Positions 6,462-10,971 of a stretch of DNA of 10,971 bases are shown one piece after another; the first letter of the stretch is position 1; each line of letters begins with the position of its first letter. This DNA comes from Flavobacteriales bacterium UBA6165. GTDB lineage: Bacteria > Bacteroidota > Bacteroidia > Flavobacteriales_D > Crocinitomicaceae. The stretch lies in assembly GCA_002422285.1 (NCBI GenBank), contig DIUF01000048.1, forward strand, positions 476 through 11,446, written 5' to 3'. Below the pieces are notes generated by a model, which was not told where the DNA came from, made no database searches, and was given only the letters and a program-made list of their open reading frames with translations. The translations under genes were made by a program, and so were the position numbers.

Positions 6462-7145
6462 ATGATTAAATTGAAACTTTCTTTTGCAAAGTGTGTATTG
6501 CTAATGTCGTTTTTGTCGACTTCATCACTTACAATGTCCCAGGAAGAGAAATTGACGCATTGGCAAAATTTCAAGCAAATTCTGAGTTATGCAAAAGAAG
6601 ATATCAACTTTGGTGTTGGTTCGAATACCAGCGGCATATATACTTCTAAGTACCGTCGAGAAACCAGTATGGGTGCAGGAGCGCAGATTTTTAGCGGGAT
6701 TTATTTACCCTATTCGGACAATATGTTTTTTCACACTCAAATTGGCTTAGCCTATCAACAGTTTCAGCATCACACGATAGAAAGCGCACTGAGCGTGGAC
6801 ATGTTCTTTCTTGAACTTCCATTATACATAAGCGCACAGCTTCCAGTTGCCAATGCTTTCGAAACAAGATTTCATTTGGGATGGCAAAGCAATTTTCTGC
6901 TAGGATCAAATCTCAGAGGGCAGTACCCTGAAAACTGGTCAGCTGAGGATTCTGGAATAGAATACGTCAGTAACCAACTCCTGCGAGCAGATTTTGGTTT
7001 CTACTTTGGTTTTGGTGTGGAATATCAAAAGTGGATGTTTAGAGTATCTGGTTTTACAGGAATAAAGAAAATCGTGGAAAAAGACTCTGGAATGCTTAAT
7101 ACCTTTAAAATTGACATTGGATTTTTCCCGTTCAGAAAAAAATAA
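6462..7145 (+). CDS. Exported protein, probable small outer-membrane beta-barrel (operon gene 1)
   Basis: This is a 227-residue protein of unknown family. The start at 6462 gives a normal signal peptide (MIKLKLSFAKCVLLMSFL, cleavage near SLTMS/QEE). The frame runs back to 6360, but the extra 34 residues have no export signal in front. After the signal peptide come a short polar helix-like stretch and then a series of alternating polar/hydrophobic segments rich in Tyr, Phe and Gly (for example GAGAQIFSGIYLPY, MFFHTQIGLAYQQF, FFLELPLYISAQLP, ADFGFYFGFGVEY). The last segment, TFKIDIGFFPF, ends in an aromatic residue as in many barrel C-termini. The pattern suits an 8-10 strand outer-membrane barrel of the OMP_b-brl type; that is inference from pattern, not a recognised signature. 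It is followed after 2 bases by the next gene, so the two are almost certainly co-transcribed. Confidence 0.8.
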   Translation: MIKLKLSFAKCVLLMSFLSTSSLTMSQEEKLTHWQNFKQILSYAKEDINFGVGSNTSGIYTSKYRRETSMGAGAQIFSGIYLPYSDNMFFHTQIGLAYQQFQHHTIESALSVDMFFLELPLYISAQLPVANAFETRFHLGWQSNFLLGSNLRGQYPENWSAEDSGIEYVSNQLLRADFGFYFGFGVEYQKWMFRVSGFTGIKKIVEKDSGMLNTFKIDIGFFPFRKK

Positions 7146-7147
7146 AA

Positions 7148-9169
7148 ATGACAATTACACGATCGAAATACTTATTGTTTCCAATGTTCATGCTGTTTAC
7201 TGTTATGAACAGTCGTTCTCAGAACACCTTATCACGAGACACTCTAGTTCTTGGTAAATACTCTGGAGCATTTGGTGTTCAACTCAAAACCGCACAAGGC
7301 AAGACAATAAAAAATGGCTCAGCCCTGTTTGATTCTGATTTATACAAAGACACTGTTGCGAATCAATTTTTCAAGCTTAATATTCAAGGGAGTTATAAAG
7401 ACGGTCGTTATCATGGGTATTGGACGTTTTCCGAATTAGCTTATGTGCTTCAAATAAACAATATCATTCACAACAAAAAGCATCAACTCGAATACAATCT
7501 AAATGGAACCGAATCAAGAGTAGTTATGCGCTTCACCAATGGACAGCCAACGGGTCGCTGGATGATAGACAATTATACGATACAAAACGGTGCTCAACGT
7601 GACTTGCAAAATTCGGGCTTTATCTTCTGCGAAAAAGGTGTTTTTACAGGTTCTTTTTCCTATGTTAATGAAAATAAAAATATTTCAATAACTGGAAACT
7701 TAAACAACCAAGGTTTCTTGCATGGTGTTTTAAAAATTTCATGGTTAGAGAACGACAAAAGAAAAATAACGGAGGAGCGCTTATATCAAGATGGGTTTTT
7801 ACTACAAATAAGTCGCTATGAAAACGAAGACCGCAGGCCTTTCATGCTCATTGAATATACAGACGTTCAGGAACTGATCAATAACATTCAAAAAAACAGT
7901 TCAAATGTGTCAAACAGCCATGTAAAAATGAGCGATAAACACTACGGAATTCTTTTCGACAATGGATACACCCATGAAGACCTCCGACTAAATATTCAAA
8001 TGGAGGGAAATGATATTATTGCAAATTTCTTGGGTTCATTTGATCGATATATTTCTGTTGAATCGGACGAATTCGATAAACCAATTGCTAAACTCACCAG
8101 ACGATTTGTTTACCAGTACAATGACCCGCAATCTTGGGAAAACTTAGCAATTAGATTAGATGATTTGCACAGGAAAACTAAAGAATTTATCAACTCCCCG
8201 AGCAATCTCCTATACGCGGCACAATCCGACAGCTTAGCACGAGCACTCACCCTCATGAATCATATTTATGAAAAAGTGATGATTTTAGATGACGTGCTAA
8301 CGAAAAATATTTCAGATTTTTTTGATACAAGAAACAGAAATAATTTTTATTCATTGGGGGTGCCTGGGCTAAACAAAAAAGAAACTATTTTTTATAGAAA
8401 TAAAAAAAACGAAAACATTAGCGTTGACTTTTCGCCCACTACGCTTGTAGACACGCCTGAAAACTTCATGGACCAAATAGACGCTTATTTGAGTTTTCTT
8501 GAATCTAAATACAGCAGAAATCAAACCATAGCCTTTACTCAGGTATCAGATTTGGAGCAGAGGGAAAATCTCAAAAACATCGATTCTCTCATTATTCATT
8601 TGGAGCAACTGAACGAATCCTATTTCGGTGAAATCGCGGTATTAAACAAAACCCCCTTTGAAAGCTTGCGTTTTGAACAAAAAATTTTCTTTTTATCGTA
8701 TCAACGAAAATTATCTCAACTCAGAAAAAACTACTTAACCAAATCCGAATATGTTGAAAAGATTGAGATTGGCAAACAGTATATAGATGCTATGCAAAAC
8801 CTCTCTGAAAATCAAAATCGTTTATCCGAAGTTGGTAAAAGACAAAAACGAATCGATTCAATATTCACCATCTACGAAGAAAACCCCTTCGATTACAGAA
8901 AAATTGAGTTGCCTATTTTGAGTCAAATCAAAGAAAAAGGGCTCCTTCTTTTTAGGCATTATGCAGAACTTTTATTTGCAGAAACCCGTCCCGACCGTTT
9001 TTTGCAAAGACTTGCCGCCATTGAACAACTGCTTGACAAATTAGAATACTACGCGGCAAACTACAATGCTCGGGAGGTACAAGCACTCAATCGTGCACTT
9101 CGACGCGAAAGCGTGCCCAACAGAATTGAACGCCTTTTTGAAATACGCATTGAAAATGATAATGAATAA
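7148..9169 (+). CDS. Exported 673-residue protein: MORN-like N-terminal part and long helical C-terminal part (operon gene 2)
   Basis: I do not recognise the full-length family. A signal peptide is seen at about residues 1-25 (MTITRSKYLLFPMFMLFTVM, then SRSQ). About 35-235 is beta-rich with repeats resembling the MORN variant found in YwqK-type proteins: YKDGRYHGYW (83-92), FTNGQPTGRW (129-138), GNLNNQGFLHGVLKISW (about 182-198) and YQDGFLLQ (about 213-220). About 240-325 is mixed. From about 327 to 665 the sequence is charged, nearly glycine-free and mostly helical, with coiled-coil-like stretches such as RLDDLHRKTKEF and SLIIHLEQLNESYFGE. There is no T9SS tail, lipobox or transmembrane helix after the signal peptide, so a periplasmic location is most likely. 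The helical part could reach across the periplasm or bind a partner; this is inference. It lies between two barrel genes and its last codons overlap the start of the third. Confidence 0.85.
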   Translation: MTITRSKYLLFPMFMLFTVMNSRSQNTLSRDTLVLGKYSGAFGVQLKTAQGKTIKNGSALFDSDLYKDTVANQFFKLNIQGSYKDGRYHGYWTFSELAYVLQINNIIHNKKHQLEYNLNGTESRVVMRFTNGQPTGRWMIDNYTIQNGAQRDLQNSGFIFCEKGVFTGSFSYVNENKNISITGNLNNQGFLHGVLKISWLENDKRKITEERLYQDGFLLQISRYENEDRRPFMLIEYTDVQELINNIQKNSSNVSNSHVKMSDKHYGILFDNGYTHEDLRLNIQMEGNDIIANFLGSFDRYISVESDEFDKPIAKLTRRFVYQYNDPQSWENLAIRLDDLHRKTKEFINSPSNLLYAAQSDSLARALTLMNHIYEKVMILDDVLTKNISDFFDTRNRNNFYSLGVPGLNKKETIFYRNKKNENISVDFSPTTLVDTPENFMDQIDAYLSFLESKYSRNQTIAFTQVSDLEQRENLKNIDSLIIHLEQLNESYFGEIAVLNKTPFESLRFEQKIFFLSYQRKLSQLRKNYLTKSEYVEKIEIGKQYIDAMQNLSENQNRLSEVGKRQKRIDSIFTIYEENPFDYRKIELPILSQIKEKGLLLFRHYAELLFAETRPDRFLQRLAAIEQLLDKLEYYAANYNAREVQALNRALRRESVPNRIERLFEIRIENDNE

Positions 9170-9953
9170 ACCATTTATACTTCTCTTGCTTTGCTTTGTT
9201 TTTACTCATTTGAGTATTGGGCAAAATGAAACAGAAAAATTAGACAACAGGGTACTTTATACCAAGTACTATGTATCTGACTTCTTTTCACCTACATCGA
9301 AATGGGCTTGGGAAGTTGATGTAGTATATCGGCGACAAAGCGAGCTTGGTGGAAATAACATATTCCAGCATCCTCTTCGATTTAGTATCCGTCCATTTAT
9401 TGCTTATCAATTCACAAAATACAGCCGTTTGAGTGTGAATCCCATTGGGATGTTCAGAAGTGCACCTCGCTATCCATTAGAGTCAGATTTATCAAGACCT
9501 TTTGAGCGCGAATGGCGAACAACGGTTCAATTGCTGCATTATGCATATTTTGGGAGGGTAAACTTCACACACCGTTTACGAGGAGAATACCGTTGGCGAG
9601 GCATTGATGATCCCGAATTTAAACAAGGTATGCGCTTCCGATACAGAATGCGCGTGAGAATCCCAATTAACACAAATTACTTTTATACCGACAAAACTTG
9701 GTACACGAGCATTTACTCAGAGCCTCATGTAGAATGGGGACGTGATGTGAAAGGGCTTCAATTTACTCAACTCAGGAATTTTATTGGTTTGGGTTACCGA
9801 TTTTGGGGATGGACTCGTATTGAATTGGGTTATCTTTTACAACTCAACATGAGAGCCAATGGAAATCAAATGGATATTTCACAGGGGCCTATGTTCTACC
9901 TTTTCTTCGATGTGTTGTCGAGGAATTCGAGGAGGTATGATTATAGTTTTTAA
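9162..9953 (+). CDS. DUF2490-family outer-membrane beta-barrel protein (operon gene 3)
   Basis: 263 residues starting MNKPFILLLLCFVFTHLSIGQ, a clear signal peptide with cleavage after about residue 20. The body alternates Arg/Tyr/Trp-rich strands typical of DUF2490 (PF10677): RFSIRPFIAYQFT, RLRGEYRWRG, RFRYRMRVRIPI, FIGLGYRFWGWTRIELGYLLQ. It ends with phenylalanine (RRYDYSF), the usual last residue of a BAM-inserted barrel. No function is known for the family. The start overlaps the last 8 bases of the previous gene (ATGAATAA), which points to translational coupling; an ATG at 9156 (MIMNKPF) is nearly as good. The frame extends back to 9066, but that would bury the signal peptide. It ends 1 base before the stop of the convergent porin gene, with no terminator between. 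Confidence 0.88.
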   Translation: MNKPFILLLLCFVFTHLSIGQNETEKLDNRVLYTKYYVSDFFSPTSKWAWEVDVVYRRQSELGGNNIFQHPLRFSIRPFIAYQFTKYSRLSVNPIGMFRSAPRYPLESDLSRPFEREWRTTVQLLHYAYFGRVNFTHRLRGEYRWRGIDDPEFKQGMRFRYRMRVRIPINTNYFYTDKTWYTSIYSEPHVEWGRDVKGLQFTQLRNFIGLGYRFWGWTRIELGYLLQLNMRANGNQMDISQGPMFYLFFDVLSRNSRRYDYSF

Positions 9954-9954
9954 A

Positions 9955-10971
9955 TCATTTCCCAAATTTCAGCGCCAAAGAAAGTACGCTCACAAAATTG
10001 TCCTCATAGCCAAAAGACTGGGCATTAAATAAATGTGAAGAAGCCCGTGCAAAACGATTTTCCCAACGCAACAATAAATTTTGATGTGGCCTGTAATCTA
10101 TGTTCAATGAGAATCCGCCTAAAACAGAATTGGGCCAAACATCAGCCAGTAAAACACCATCTATATCAGAGAAAAACTCAAAACGAAAAGCCGTTTGCCA
10201 TTGTTTTGAAAACTTATATTGCGCAATTCCCGTCAAGTTTGTCCAATAGTAAAGCGTTGACTTGAAAATCAAATCTTCTTGCATGCCATAATCCACGCCC
10301 AAGACAAAATTGAACTTTTCATTGGCTTCAAATTTGGTGTAGAAATTAGAAAAATAGCGCATGCTTCTGGCAACATCCGGTGTATCTGTGCCAACAAAAG
10401 TGGACCAATTCAATAACCAACGCGCATTGGGTTTATACTGAATTTGCGAACCGAAAGAAGGCAAACTATTTCCCGCCAACCGTTGAATGCGCTGCCAACC
10501 GTTGGTAATCAGAAATTTGAACGACCACTTGTCATTTGGATCATAACTCAATTGCGTTCCCGAAAAATAATACGGAGAAAGTTCGGCACAAAAAGAGCGC
10601 GTCAAAGTTTGATTTTGTGTGGATTGAGCCACCTCAAATCCAATATACGACTCCAAAACCCCGACATCTAACCAAAGTTTGTTCTTTTTGGAAAGCGATA
10701 TGCCGACATTGGCTTCGTAAATATAGCGCAATGCTTGAGGCTCATGGGCATAATTGTCTTGCACATAAGTCCCAGTGTGAACCCCTAAATTAGCCCGATA
10801 TTTTTCATGTCTAATTTGCGATTTCACCAACACATGATTCACATTAAACTCATTGTGGCGGTTGTGATTCACCAAATACGGCTGCCTCTCACTTCCTTCA
10901 GGTAAACTGAAATCAAAAGCATAAAAAACGTCGGCATAGCCAGAAAAAGAAATTTCAGGTGCTTTTTGCCA
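9955..10971 (-). CDS. BBP2/OmpL-type outer-membrane porin (5' end outside window)
   Basis: The frame stays open to the right edge of the window, so the gene starts beyond it; the TTG at 10873-10875 is an internal codon. 338 residues are visible. The first ones read ISFSGYADVFYAFDFSLPEG, then YLVNHNRHNEFNVNHVLVKS and RANLGVHTGTYVQDNYAHEP. This succession (GY-D-YY-FDF, NHNRHNEFN, RANL---GTYVQ-NYA) is the hallmark of the Bacteroidota beta-barrel porin-2 family (PF07642). The rest is a run of alternating amphipathic strands (LWLDVGVLESYIGFE, WQTAFRFEFFSD, NLLLRWENRFAR) ending LSLALKFGK. The family is thought to form outer-membrane channels; the substrate cannot be read from sequence. A signal peptide is expected in the missing part. 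It is convergent with the DUF2490 gene and is not part of that operon. Confidence 0.9.
   Translation of the reverse strand, partial: WQKAPEISFSGYADVFYAFDFSLPEGSERQPYLVNHNRHNEFNVNHVLVKSQIRHEKYRANLGVHTGTYVQDNYAHEPQALRYIYEANVGISLSKKNKLWLDVGVLESYIGFEVAQSTQNQTLTRSFCAELSPYYFSGTQLSYDPNDKWSFKFLITNGWQRIQRLAGNSLPSFGSQIQYKPNARWLLNWSTFVGTDTPDVARSMRYFSNFYTKFEANEKFNFVLGVDYGMQEDLIFKSTLYYWTNLTGIAQYKFSKQWQTAFRFEFFSDIDGVLLADVWPNSVLGGFSLNIDYRPHQNLLLRWENRFARASSHLFNAQSFGYEDNFVSVLSLALKFGK

Noticed and set aside
6134..6574. 146-residue version of the small membrane protein
   Set aside because: It overlaps the first operon gene in antisense by about 110 bases, and the extra N-terminal part shows no domain; the ATG at 6322 fits a promoter better.
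9066..9155. 30-residue upstream extension of the DUF2490 gene
   Set aside because: It lies wholly inside the previous gene in another frame and would bury the signal peptide.
10873..10875. TTG as start of the porin gene
   Set aside because: The conserved N-terminal barrel motif (GYADVFYAFDF) continues upstream in frame to the window edge.

Overview
The window looks like chromosomal DNA of a Bacteroidota bacterium, most likely Flavobacteriales and possibly near Crocinitomicaceae. The order and family are inference. The phylum rests on four things: a long SecA (1117 residues) of the Bacteroidota type, a C-terminal type IX secretion (T9SS) sorting domain, several Bacteroidota-type outer-membrane beta-barrel proteins, and promoter boxes of the form TAnnTTTG. 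The DNA is AT-rich. I see no tRNA, rRNA, CRISPR array, transposase or phage gene.

Left part (1-4477, housekeeping): the 3' end of a PduO-type cob(I)alamin adenosyltransferase is followed by a small, very acidic DUF2795 protein with its own promoter and terminator, then by secA. The secA upstream region holds two separate inverted repeats, one of them placed across the likely promoter. A short hairpin and a 40-bp tandem repeat follow the secA stop codon. A bidirectional terminator then separates secA from the convergent next gene.

Middle (4478-6322, minus strand): a secreted glycine-rich protein carries a signal peptide, an ALK/LTK-like glycine-rich domain, an Ig/PKD-like domain and a T9SS sorting domain. 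SecA would take such a protein across the inner membrane and T9SS across the outer membrane. Upstream of it lies a 62-residue protein with two predicted membrane helices.

Right part (6462-10971): a tightly packed plus-strand operon of three exported proteins comes first. They are a small probable outer-membrane barrel of unknown family, a 673-residue protein with a beta-rich MORN-like N-terminal part and a long helical C-terminal part, and a DUF2490 barrel. The first two genes are 2 bases apart and the last two overlap. The operon meets a convergent BBP2-type porin gene that leaves the window; their stop codons are 1 base apart. This uncharacterised three-gene envelope operon is the best candidate here for an undescribed system, but nothing in the sequence shows its function.
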